Of a DNA stretch of 64,000 bases, positions 47,922 to 59,267 are shown in pieces (the first letter of the stretch is position 1; each line of letters starts with the position of its first letter). The notes under the pieces are model-generated. The model saw only the letters and a list, made by a program, of their open reading frames with translations. It was not told the origin of the DNA and ran no database searches. Location of the stretch: contig BTRK01000006.1 in the NCBI GenBank assembly GCA_036245805.1, positions 16,586,365 to 16,650,364 of the forward strand. Direction: 5' to 3'. Source of the stretch: Pristionchus mayeri. Lineage: Eukaryota > Nematoda > Chromadorea > Rhabditida > Neodiplogasteridae. A program made the position numbers and the translations under genes.

Positions 47922-49183
47922 TCTGAAATGAGTACTCACGTGAACAGTTACAAACCTTAGTATTGTTTCCTGGGCCGTTCTTTGTTTGAAATTAAGGAAA
48001 TAAAAGCAATCGAAAAGTGATTCCTATCACTGGCGCAGGGTAACGCCACTTCTTAATGCATTTAAAAGCAAGTAAGAAGGTAAAAAACAGAACGTAGAAT
48101 GCGGATATCACGACAGGGCGTGCTTTGCCGCCCACGTCAACTCAGCGTTCAGTATGTTCTGAGGATATCAGCGACCTATGCTAGCCGCACGAGTTGTGTA
48201 CACGTGGTGGGGAATCTTAATTTCGCGATTTTTGAATCACTGCCAGCGTTTTTTGCCCCTTTGGCACACCATCTGAGGGCGGGGAACGAGCTCGTGACCC
48301 TACGCGCGCGGCGCGGGCCTGCCACATAATCAATGCGCCGGAATATTTGTTAAAGTTACCCAACAAGGACGGAATTGACCCCCCATTTTTTGTCCTCCAT
48401 TGAATAACCGATAGCTGAATTACTTGAGAAAGAATATACAAAGGTGTGAAAAATCAATAATGGCCACAGGGGAAGAACGGAAATGATCATGTTGAAGTTG
48501 CCTGATCCCGCTTTCTCTCTTTTGCATACTCTCTCATACATACTATGCGCGCACAATATGTCGCGTCTTTCGATCAGTTTCGTCCTTATTGGGTAACTTT
48601 AATAAATTTGCTATCCACTTTCTTCAAGCTAGCGGGCTCTCTAAACAAAAAAGGAAACGAGTACTCGGAAAAAATGGAAAGCGCACGTCTTTTTTCAATG
48701 CGTGGATCTACTTCTAAAATATTTTACCAACGCTCAATGCGCAAAGATGTTAAAAATCCAAAGTTAGACAGCGATTCCGCGTACGCCTCTCCCTAGCTTT
48801 ATTCTGAAATTTGAGGACGGAGGGGCGCAAGGGAAACGCTACCTCGCATCGAACGGCCTTCCCTGAATCAGGAATACAAACAAAATCCGAGGCATTCCTC
48901 GTAATGCCACAATCAAGTATCCTGGACGAGCAAGCAACATCCATCACAGCCTCTCACACACAGCAAGCAAATAACATTCTTTTGCATTTATCGATCTAGC
49001 ATGCTTCGAGACAATCAATCAATCGAGCCACGGGCAAGGAATTACTCTTAGATTCCATCTACTACCGTAATCTTTGTATTTCAATGGAGGGAGACAATAC
49101 TAGTATTCTATGAGAGTGAGAAATCGGGATCAACTGTGTACAGGGACCGTGAAAAAGGGGGCGGGGCTTCAAAGGGGCGGAGC
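47922..49183. other. Gap between MMADHC and MATH-BTB genes
   Basis: 1.26 kb without a supported gene. Several 60-80 codon ORFs overlap on both strands but show no splice context, homology or composition that would support them. Confidence 0.5.
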
Positions 49184-52100
49184 CTAATCCTCGCGCAGCT
49201 TCGTGATCATATCTTTGACGATTTGCGACTCGACGGGTGCATCAGTGAAGATCGTGCCGACGAAGGCGCGAGAGCCCCACGCGGCGTGTTGGAGTACCTG
49301 AGATGAGCGAGGATTACGGTAGGTTACGGTAGAGATCAAGATTACGGTAGATAGAAAAAATACTGTAGTAAATCACTGTGGTTGTAAACAGAAGGAACAT
49401 TGCGGTGTCAGCGCTACTATTTGTTTTGTGGGGTAAGAAGACTCGCCAAAATCAGAAATGCTTTGGACACTATTTCTAAAGAACATTGTGTGAAACCCGT
49501 TTCCAACTGCTTAAAACACACAGCGTGGGTTTGTTCTCAAAACCGAACCATCAGAGTAGAATCGAACTGGGTACTAATTGAAATCGCGGAGTATGTCTCT
49601 GCACAGCGAAAGAGTGTGGGATGGAAAGAAGATGACTCTCGATTTTCCACACTCTCTCGTTGTCCAAGGATCTCAAAGAATACCACGGATGAAACACAGC
49701 CGCTGCAGGTCTACACACCCTCTTCGCCTGCCATGATTGCCATAACCCAGCAATTCCCGGTCTACAGAACACTCACAATCCATGCCTACCGTATTCTTGT
49801 CCAAGCTGGCTACCGTAACCTAACTACTAGGGCGACGAAAACAGATCCATATCTCAGCGTTTTGAGGCGCTCGGTTTTGGACGGCGCCGCGTCGCGTGCA
49901 GCGCTTTCTCACAGAACAAAATTCGTTTGAGGACGGCTCAAAAGCGGCTCTCGACCTTAGACAAGAACGATAGACACACCGAGGCGCGCTCTCTAATCGC
50001 CCACAAAAACAGCTCGCGCATTCCACAGCGGGATAGACGTATATAGAGAGAGACAGAGAGCGGAGTGCGGGTTTTAAGAAAGAGAGCGCTCAAGTGGGGT
50101 GTGTCCGTGATCTGTTTTTGTTACACTACTATTTACCCAAGAATATCGTAACCTCATTCCACCGTACCTTGCAGCAGCCGAGGTCCTCAATCCTGAATCC
50201 CATCTTCCTGTAGGCATCATCGGTCTCGAATAGCGACGTGTTGACAAACTTGCCGAGGTACGGACGACCTGCCATGTTTGAGTTATAAATGCGAATGACG
50301 ATTGATGCAATAATTAATTACTGGACGTCTCACAATACCCGTATCCCTACTGCCCTCTCCCTCATTAACAATATCCCTAGGTACAGTAATCCAACAGTAT
50401 CAGGTCCCAAGCTCACAATCGCCCTAACTACCGCATCCCTACAGTAACCTTACAGTACCCCTATTCCTCTCCCTTACCCGAGGATGGATCGACGAAGTCT
50501 GCCCAGTAGCCGCACTTCTGCAGGGTCGAGCAGATCGAGGAGGCAGCGGAGATGAACTGCAAGCAGTCATATTTACTACATATTTTTATTTAAAATATTT
50601 ATTAAAATATTTTCCATCTAAATCGACAAGACCATTGCTATTCAGCCCAAGCACCAAGCGTATCAAGAGTGATTGAAACAGGAAATATACTGGTTCTGTG
50701 AGAAATCACAACCGCCATTGAAACTGTTCATTTACAAATAGCATTTGTAAAGAAATGCCCGAGAACCACCATTTGTATTTCATTTGATTGTGTAGTCCGT
50801 GCAAACTGAGAACCACTGTTACAAGCAGTTGCGCAAAAAGTGTGAGGTGTTGATGAAGCAAGGCGGATTTGCCACTATAACTTAAAGAAGCACTTATAAA
50901 AATTGTGCTGCGCTAATGAAACATAAACCAACCAACCATGAACCTGCGTTCACAAAACTTTGAGCACATGGACATATCCTAAGAGACAATTGCGGCATGT
51001 TTGGCTGACGCACAAAGTGTCATCGACTCGTGAAGCCCGAAATATACCGGTTTTGAAAAGTGATCAAGTGAAACTCAGAAGACGCAGGTTCTAAAATCCA
51101 GCGCAATGGGTATCAAATGCTCATGAAACGGGAACTGCAATGGTTTTGACAAGGGATCACGTGAAGCTCAAACGACGCGGGTTCCAAAATGTCAAAGTGC
51201 AATAGCAATTTATCTAATAACCAACCGATGCAGTGAGCGTGTCTCGCTCCGTCTCCATCTCGTGCGACCACGCCTTCTGCAATTATATAATGATTATTAT
51301 TCATTCATTAGCCTTGTGAGGAGAAGACCATTGCAAATTGCGCCTCACGCTGCATCTAAGAACTAGCCGGAACCGTTAATCACTAGGTGGCCGTTTCTAG
51401 GAACATCGCTGATACAAAAATAATTTCCAAAATTCAAAATAACAAGTTCATGAAACATATAACAACTAAGTGGCGCGCCCAAAACCCAAAAACATTAAGC
51501 AACTTGTGAAGCACTTAACTAGGTAGTTTCATGTTATACGCCCTGACTCTCCTCCATTACTGTGTTCTTTCATATCTCACACCAGCAAAACCTCACTCAA
51601 GATCAAGGGAGTCATCGCCTCTCCTCTCCAAACACGGGTACCTTTGCTGCTAGCAGCGAGTCCCTGATTTCCAGTTAGTACCCATCATACTACCATTTTC
51701 CGCAAACCCTGCCGGTGTTTTGGCTAAACTCGTGGGCGCTCTCTCTGGTTTTGATACTCAGCAGCAATAACTGGCCACACACGACCCCCCCCCCCCCCTG
51801 AGAGAGAGCACGCACAATCGAGAGGGTCGATCCCCCCTCCTCTCCCCTCTTCCCCTTCTTCTCACCTGATCGAACACGGTCTCCTGGGCGAGATTGAGCA
51901 CGGTGACGTTGGCGGGCGCGATGTTCATGCCGGGGAAGAGGCGGTCGAGGTCTGCAATAGATTCCAATATTTTGAATTCCCTCCGAACATTTCCCCAAAT
52001 TGCAATCCTTGTTACAATTTCGACAGGCGCACTCATGTTTCATTGATGATCGACAATGGCCGTCGGGGCACTCGCTCCATTCCCCGCACCCTCTCGGCAG

Positions 52101-55100
52101 GTCGACCGATCAAAGAGAGAAAGAGAGCCAGAAATGAGGGGGGCGATCCCTCATCAAATGTGGGCACCATTGCTGCTAGCAGCAAGACCCTCCCGGTTTT
52201 CGAATAGTGCCCATCATACTTTTGGGTGCCAGCTTCTGTATACACTGCCGGTTTTGTGGCTGAACTAGTGGGCACCCTCCCGGATTTAGAAAATCAGCCG
52301 CAGTCCCTGCCCATGTATGTCCCTAATCTTTTTCGACTATGAAACCAGAATGCTGCTACCAAACAAGAATAAGCTTGGGCAAGTCCAATCCAAGTGCACA
52401 AAGGCTGGAGATCAGCGATGCGATCCTACAGCAATCTTCAAAATTTCGAATTCTCACCTCTCTGCATCAGCTTGGGGCAGGGCTGGGCGACCATCTCGAC
52501 GGCCAAGTCGGAGTGAGGGAATTCCTGCAAAGGGAAAAACTATGACTGTTAATTTTTAATGAACATTTTTCAGAGCAGAATATCGCGCCAAAGGGTGTAT
52601 ACATTCCTAGTTAGTTAATATGCGACCGCCCTTAGATTGGCAGTTCTTTGTGCGCAGTTATTTTCTTTGCGGTTACCCGATGATTGACCGTTTTCTGTTG
52701 GCAATGGAAAATTTGGGCTTGCGCATACACGAAACCCAGATTTTCAACGGCTCGCGCGGTTTTCCACCGAGCGAGCGACAATGCCGGAGGGCACATCGCT
52801 TGTGCCGGCAGTGCACTCTGGAAAATCCGGGTTTTATGTATGCGCACCCACATATTTTTCATGCCACCAAAGAACGACCAGTCAACGGGTAGCCGCCGCG
52901 CAAAGAACTACCAATCTACGGGTGGCCGCCTGGTAGCTTTTCCTAAAGAGTAGGAATGCTTCTGGAAAAAAAACAGGTTTAACTGAAACAAGCTATTGGG
53001 GTGTCCGGAAAGTTCGTATAATGCTTCGGAAAAAAGTCAGTTCGCGATCAAATGCAGTGATTGCGCAATCTGTTTGTCAACAATGTATTGCATCATTCTG
53101 ACGTTGAGTAGTGATAGGATTTAATCAGTCTCCTAGTTGCTACATTGATTCTTGTGATGGACTCCCATCTCTACCTCCGAGCAGTTTTACTTCATTACTA
53201 CCGTCTTGGCCGATCCGTGAAGGAGGCCCACTCTGCCCTGGCCCAGTCGGAAGGAGCTGACGCCCCCTCCATACCCTTCTGCTATAAGTGGTTCTCCCGC
53301 TTCAAGAAAGGGGAGTTTGGTCTCGATGATCAACCCCGCTCTGGACGCCCTCCCTCCCTCGATCAGCCTCTCGTTCTCCGCACACTGAAGCGCAAGCCCA
53401 TGGCCAGTGTGCGTGAGTTGAAGAAGGATACTGGTACTCCCAGATCAACGGTGCCCGATATCCTCCATCGATCTGGGAAGAAGCCGAAACTCCCACAAGT
53501 GATTCCCCATGACCTCTCCCCCGAACAGCTGAAAAATCGTGTTCAAGTCTGTCGGGAATTACTCCATCGTAGATCCAATCTTCGATGGGTCAATTCCATC
53601 ATCGCTACAGATGAGAAGTGGATCACGTACGATAACCCTGTGAGGAGACTGCAATGGGTGGATGCAGATGAGAAGCCCACGCCCGTCCCGAAGAAGGAAG
53701 AGCACGGAAAGAAGGAACTCCTCTGCTTCTTCTTCTCAATGCTCGGTCCCATCTGCTGGGAGATCCTCGCCCCTGGCACCAGCATCAATGCCGACCTCTT
53801 CTCTGAACAACTGGAAGATGTCGCGATCAGAGTCCCTCCCAGACTACTGAACCAGGGCAAAATTCTTCTTCTGATGGACAATGCTCGCCCACATCGAGCG
53901 AAGATGACCCAGAAGAAAATGGACGAGCTGAAGATCGAGAGGATTCCCCATCCACCGTATTCCCCGGATCTCTCCCCCATGCGACTACCACTGCTTCCGC
54001 TCTCTCTCTGACTTCTGCAAAGGAAAGAAGTTCAAGAATCGAGATGAAGTTGTGAGGGCTTTCGTGAACTGGGCGGTCTCGAAGAAACCCGCATTCTGGA
54101 AGAGACGAATCGAGACCCTGCCCAATCGCTGGAGGGAGGTAGTGAGAAGGAAGGGGGCATACATTGGTCACTGAGAATTGAAAAGCATTGAATAAAAAAT
54201 AAAAACAAAAAATTATACGAACTTTCCGGACACCCCAATAGTTACAATCAAGCTCGGTTGTGGGTTCATGCTAACCTTATACCATCGGTCTTTAAATTAA
54301 ATAATAAAAAGAACGGAAAAGCCTAGGCCAGGTGAAAATGATAACAGCCAGGTAACACCTGCGCTAGCATCTATTTTGGATGCACAAATGGAACAGTAAA
54401 AATAGGAATTGGGTGAGGAATCAAAGATAGAAACAACGCCCGATACAATTTGTAGAATGCGGTGAAACGCCTCACAGACAGGCGCGCTCAATAATAGTTG
54501 CAGAGAGATGCATATCATTTTTTATAGCTGTGAGACAAGACAAAACCATTTCGTTCTTCATTTCAGACTATCTACCAATCGCGCGAAGCCGCAATCTGCC
54601 AGGCAGTCAAGAAACTAACGGAGCGCAATAATATTGGGGTGTCCGGAAAGTTCGTATAATTTTTTGTTTTTATTTTTTATTCAATGCTTTACAATTCTCA
54701 GTGACCAATGTATGCCCCCTTCTTTCTCACTACCTCCCTCCAGCGATTGGGCAGGGTCTCGATTCCTCTCTTCCAGAATGCGGGTTTCTTCGAGACCGCC
54801 CAGTTCACGAAAGCCCTCACAACTTCATCTCGATTCTTGAACTTCTTTCCTTTGCAGAAGTCAGAGAGAGAGAGCGGAAGCAGTGGTAGTCGCATGGGGA
54901 GAGAACCGGGGAATACGGTGGATGGGGAATCCTCTCGATCTTCAGCTCGTCCATTTTCTTCTGGGTCATCTTCGCTCGATGTGGGCGAGCATCAGAAGAA
55001 ATGTCCATCAGAAGAAGAATTTTGCCCTGGTTCAGGAGTCTGGGAGGGACTCTGATCGCGACATCTTCCAGTTGTTCAGAGAAGAGGTCGGCATTGATGC

Positions 55101-57821
55101 TGGTGCCAGGGGCGAGGATCTCCCAGTAGATGGGACCGAGCACTGAGAAGAAGAAGCAGAGGAGTTCCTTCTTTCCGTGCTCTTCCTTCTTCGGGACGGG
55201 CGTGGGCTTCTCATCTGCATCCACCCATTGCAGTCTCCTCGCAGGGTTATCGTACGTGATCCACTTCTCATCTGTAGCGATGATGGAATTGACCCATCGA
55301 AGATTGGATCTACGATGGAGTAATTCCCGACAGACTTGAACACGATTTTTCAGCTGTTCGGGGGAGAGGTCATGGGGAATCACTTGTGGGAGTTTCGGCT
55401 TCTTCCCAGATTAATGGAGGATATCGGACACCGTTGATCTGGGAGTACCAGTATCCTTCTTCAACTCACGCACACTGGCCATGGGCTTGCGCTTCAGTGT
55501 GCGGAGAACGAGAGGCTGATCGAGGGAGGGAGGGCGTCCAGAGCGGGGTTGATCATCGAGACCAAACTCCCCTTTCTTGAAGCGGGAGAACCACTTATAG
55601 CAGAAGGGTATGGAGGGGGCGTCAGCAACTTCCGACTGGGCCAGGGCAGAGTGGGCCTCCTTCACGGATCGGCCAAGACGGTAGTAATGAAGTAAAACTG
55701 CTCGGAGGTAGAGATGGGAGTCCATAACAAGAATCAATGTAGCAACTAGGAGACTGATTAAATCCTCTCACTACTGAACGTCAGAATGATGCAATACATT
55801 GTTGACAAACAGATTGCGCAATCACTGCATTTGATCGCGAACTGACTTTTTTCCGAAGCATTATACGAACTTTCCGGACACCCCAATATCATAAAGTTCC
55901 GAAAAAAAAACGAGCGAGATTCACGTTTCTGATAAGTTCTAGAAAAGGTGAAACATTTCTGCGCCAGGCAAAAGTCCCAAGCAAATCTGAAAACCAAGCA
56001 ATACATCCTGCCTGCACTACCAAGTCCTCAGCCGTCAAGTTACTTCCCCAGTCAATGAAACCACGAACCGCCAGGCATGGAGGGGAATGATCCAGTCTGC
56101 TATCTATGCACAAGTGGAGCAGAGTGACTGTGCTCTTCTCCAGCCTAGCATTATTTAATTTCTCTTCAGGAAACAAATATCGGTAATGTGTTAAGCGATC
56201 GAAGCCCAAGTTCACCGGGCAACAAACAATCGGAAATGTCCACTCACAGCCAGGTAGTTCTCCTGAGCAGTCTGCGGGCTCGACGTCACTGACGGGTAGG
56301 TGATCAGCTCGGAGAGAGAGTAGGTCGGCAGGGACGACAGCGGCTGCAAGAGATTGAGAGAGTAGCAAAGTGGGGATACTGTAGGCATAGCTATTGAAAA
56401 ATGATTGTTTCAAATTTGACTGCTTCCACAGCAGTGCTGGATTATAACCAGCTTGTGCAAATTAAACCAGGTTGTTCTAGAGCGCACTGAGAGCTTTACC
56501 ATATATACCTTAAGATTGGCAGTTTTTTTCGCGGCGGCTACCCCTTGATCCTTGATTGGCTTTTCTCTGGTGGCCATGGGATACCCGGGCTTGCTCCTAC
56601 ATGCACGGATGTTCCAGAGAGCACTGCACCTACAAGCGACGTGCGCTCACGCAGGTTAATTTTTCTCGCTCGGTGGAAAACCGGGCGGGCCTGAGCCTGC
56701 TGGAGTGCACATCGCTTGTTGGGGGAGCTCTGTGGAAAATCCAGGATTCATGTAGTCCGGATTTTTCCCTGGCCACCAGAATCAACGGGTAGCCGCCGAG
56801 CAAAGAACCAATCTACGGGTTGCCGCTTAGTGGGAGCTTTTCCTATGGGTTAAGAGTGCGCTCTAGAAAATCCAGGTTCAACTGGCACTAGCCAGTTAGA
56901 ATGAAGCCCTGCTGTGCGGGTGGCCACCAGTTATTTAACTGGTCGAGGCATTCTTCAACTCACTAAACTAAGCGGCAGCGGCTACAAATTACAAGGGTTT
57001 AGTGAGGATAGTGTGATCGTTTATGCACAGCTTATCCCCCAATGAGTATTTCCAAATTCTAATCCTTCTCTAGATCACTAAAGTAAGCGTCGGAAGGAAA
57101 ACAAGCCAGTTCTCGATAGCCCCTTCACTCGCTTACCGTAGTCTCAGTGCTGCCGGGGGTCGTCTTGGTGGTGGAGTGTGCCTGGAGGGCGGAGAGCGAG
57201 ACATCGCCGGGCAGAGGGAAGCCCGCCGACGGGCCCAGCAGCGCGTTCTGACGCACGTCTGTAAGAAACGAAATCAGTTTGTGATCGTTTTAAGAGTACT
57301 GTAGCCCACTTCATGCGCTGTTCCACGGTTGTGCGTAGGATTGCAAAGAGTTTCACGGTATATTTTTGCCAAGCAGGCGTGCTTACTGACTTGCTGGCAC
57401 TATCGCACAAGAGACAAGGATATTAACTTGAGGAACGGTCATCTAACAGGACAATAATTAGATGGGTTGACGTCGTAACAACCCCACTGTCTGGACCACT
57501 CCAAGATCGCATCACGCGCCAAAGTTCAATCACTCCTACGCGCCAAATAACAGTGCATGATAACAGGAATTTCATCAGTTTGGCGAGAACTTATCGCTGT
57601 CTGACCACTGGAAACACGTTTTCTAAGCAGGAATTAAGCAATTCGCAACAGTTCTGAAGCATAGTACGGTTTCTAATAAGCACATTTGAATAAGAACAAG
57701 TAAAACTACCTTGGTTCTTGCCCACGAAGACGACGGAGGGCTGGCGGGTCGTCGTCTCAGTCGAGAAGGCACGCAGACGCGCTGCGAACACGCGAGACGG
57801 CCGCAGAACTACCTGTCGCAT
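49184..57821 (-). CDS. MMADHC: MMADHC ortholog (cobalamin trafficking protein, CblD)
   Basis: Nine exons: 57710-57821, 57137-57258, 56248-56343, 52458-52524, 51866-51951, 51226-51276, 50478-50556, 50168-50268, 49184-49297; 828 nt (275 residues; human MMADHC has 296). All junctions are in phase. The N-terminus ([20 protein letters not shown]) is Arg-rich and lacks acids, as in a mitochondrial presequence. The C-terminal half matches the conserved core: [43 protein letters not shown] and [18 protein letters not shown]. The family works with MMACHC to deliver cobalamin to methionine synthase in the cytosol and methylmalonyl-CoA mutase in mitochondria. The intron between exons 3 and 4 (3.7 kb) contains two mariner copies head to head and a palindromic MITE; another MITE lies in the intron between exons 2 and 3. 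Confidence 0.92.
49606..49661. repeat. Short hairpin, same family, in last MMADHC intron
   Basis: GCGAAAGAGTGTGGGATGGA, loop, then TTTTCCACACTCTCTCGT. The same motif as in the F-box introns, here in an unrelated gene. Confidence 0.55.
51610..52310. repeat. Pair of diverged direct repeats flanking MMADHC exon 5
   Basis: Two related blocks of about 150 bp at 51,635-51,775 and 52,155-52,300 share CTTTGCTGCTAGCAGC/CATTGCTGCTAGCAGC, CCCATCATACT, CTGCCGG and TGGCT-AACT-GTGGGC. They bracket exon 5 (51866-51951). Probably an uncharacterised MITE family. Confidence 0.6.
52625..52935. repeat. Palindromic MITE in MMADHC intron (between exons 3 and 4)
   Basis: AGATTGGCAGTTCTTTG at the left matches inverted CAAAGAACTACCAATCT at the right, and the inner arms GGTTACCCGATGATTGACCG and CGGGTAGCC also pair. 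A relative is at 56,508-56,830. Confidence 0.7.
52996..54238 (+). mobile_element. mariner transposon copy 2 (one-base frameshift)
   Basis: 1243 bp flanked by TA (52994-52995, 54239-54240), with terminal repeats like copy 1. The transposase frame starts at ATG 53157 and ends at TGA 54172-54174. It is one base longer than in copy 1 because a run of four C became five C near 53980, inside the codons for YSPDLSPCD. The frame shifts exactly at the third catalytic Asp and the ORF ends at 54011. The two earlier catalytic Asp motifs ([16 protein letters not shown]) are intact. It lies in the intron between MMADHC exons 3 and 4, antisense to that gene and head to head with copy 3. Confidence 0.93.
54634..55886 (-). 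mobile_element. mariner transposon copy 3 (stop, 9-bp insertion, 2-bp frameshift)
   Basis: 1253 bp flanked by TA (54632-54633, 55887-55888). The transposase start is 55725 and the stop position 54698. Three lesions are visible against copies 1 and 2. CGA became TAA near 55413, ending the first ORF at DILH. A 9-bp insertion near 54993 duplicates neighbouring sequence inside the second catalytic motif (MDNARPH becomes [10 protein letters not shown]). An extra AG in an AG run near 54872 shifts the frame. The length excess of 11 bp over copy 1 is fully explained by 9 plus 2. It sits in the same MMADHC intron as copy 2. Confidence 0.92.
56508..56830. repeat. Palindromic MITE in MMADHC intron (between exons 2 and 3)
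   Basis: Related to the 52.6-kb copy: AAGATTGGCAG...GCGGCGGCTACCC on the left, CGGGTAGCCGCC...ACCAATCT on the right, with the same GGTTTTCCACCGAGCGAG-type centre in inverted form. Confidence 0.68.
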
Positions 57822-58659
57822 CTCTAACTGCAAAGCAGGAAATCAACAAACAATACTAACAATAACAACAATAATTGAATATTCAAACGCGGACAACGAG
57901 CAAGGAGCGTTTATGTTTCAAATTTACGCCAAAGCGCTGCGAACGTGGTGAGCAAAAATCCGGCGTTGACACGCGTTGTTTAGCAGTAACTCACTAACTA
58001 ATTGACTAGTCTAAATTTTAATACTCTCTTGAATTGCTACTCGAAGCCTAAAACAAAAGGAAGATAGAATCGAGAAAGAATCCTTTGATGTCAATTGACG
58101 CGATGCCTGGTGATCAAAGTGGAAGCTCGGGGAAGTGGCCACGAGTTTTCGAGAACTCGTGACCGTGGGGCGAGAGCTGATAAGATGGCGTGAGAGCGCG
58201 TTGCAATGAGGGAAAAGCGAACACAACAAAAAAACAGGCAGCGAACTCGGGTTTAAACGTGAGCTATGCTCAAGTTCTTGTGACGCGGCCAGGACGAGTG
58301 AATGGAGAGTCGATAGGACAACTGGCCTGACGCGCCGAATCGGTGGAAACGTGAGAAACAACGGCAGAGTGCGGCCAAGAAACACGAGAGAGCGAGCGAA
58401 ACCGCCCAGCGCTTGGACACGCGCGTCGCGGTCTAGAACAATGGAGCGCACCGAGCTGGCGAGGTCAGATAGTTGATTCTCCCCTCCCTAGCTGTTTCCG
58501 CATTTTCTTTATCAACACATATTTTTTCTTGCGCAATTATTACAATAAATATTACTTATATTTTTCACTTGCGCGTTTGGCGTTAATTCTTCGAGGAGCA
58601 CTACTGGCGGGCTAACTCTCTCAATTTTACATACTCTCTCACTCTGTTGAACGCTGTTT
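57822..58659. other. Upstream flank of MMADHC
   Basis: Includes the presumed promoter of MMADHC. A 146-codon minus-strand ORF (58011-58451) is open, but I see no homology and do not call it. Confidence 0.45.
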
Positions 58660-59110
58660 TCTCCCAACCAATGGTCAACCATTGGTTGGGAGAAACGGGA
58701 GTTGCCCACCTACTGGTCAGGGGACTGGTTGACCACTGGTACTGGTCAACCAGTAGTTGAGAGGCCTCCTACAGTATGCAAGTTTCGAGGGTCAGATATA
58801 ATATTCATACTTAGAAAGAGGAGTGCCCTTTACTGTGGTTAACTCTCACACGGAACTCCCGTGTTTTGGGAGTAGCTACGTTAAAAATACGATAGCGGGA
58901 TCGTAGAGCCAGACATGGCTTCCTATTAGCCCGATCGGCTATGATGTATCGCAGGCCTGTCGTAGGCAGAGTGCGGGAAAGAGAACGCTTTTTTCAACCA
59001 GTGGTCAACCAGTGCAGGGCAGTGGTTGACCATTGGTCAGGGAACTGGTCAACTACTGGTTGATCCAAACCTCACCCCATCTAACTGGTCAACCACTGGT
59101 TGGAAGAAAC
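58660..59110. repeat. Cluster of TGGTTGACCA palindromes
   Basis: At least eight copies of ACTGGTTGACCACTGGT or its inverse within 450 bp, between the MMADHC start and the ABHD12-like copy 1. The ends (CTCCCAACCAATGGTCAACC and CAACCACTGGTTGGAAGAAA) are roughly inverted. Confidence 0.7.
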
Positions 59111-59267
59111 CAGAGTTCGGAGAAAAAGCTCACGTAATGGAAACACACAGGAACTCAAGAATCACTCTAGAATTACTTTATGGACGTTGGTGTAGGGAAT
59201 CATGCGCACGTCTACAGTAGCCAGGTTTGGTAGTAAATCTTCTCGTCTCTCTCTTCGTCTCCTTCTC

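Noticed and set aside
49400..49930. 176-codon plus-strand ORF
   Set aside because: Lies across the last MMADHC intron on the opposite strand, contains a repeat hairpin and has no homology I can see.
51690..52043. 117-codon minus-strand ORF including Gly/Arg-rich sequence
   Set aside because: Intron read-through around MMADHC exon 5; only 51866-51951 is supported as coding.
58011..58451. 146-codon minus-strand ORF upstream of MMADHC
   Set aside because: No recognisable domain, no splice-site context and no second copy; it overlaps the likely MMADHC promoter.
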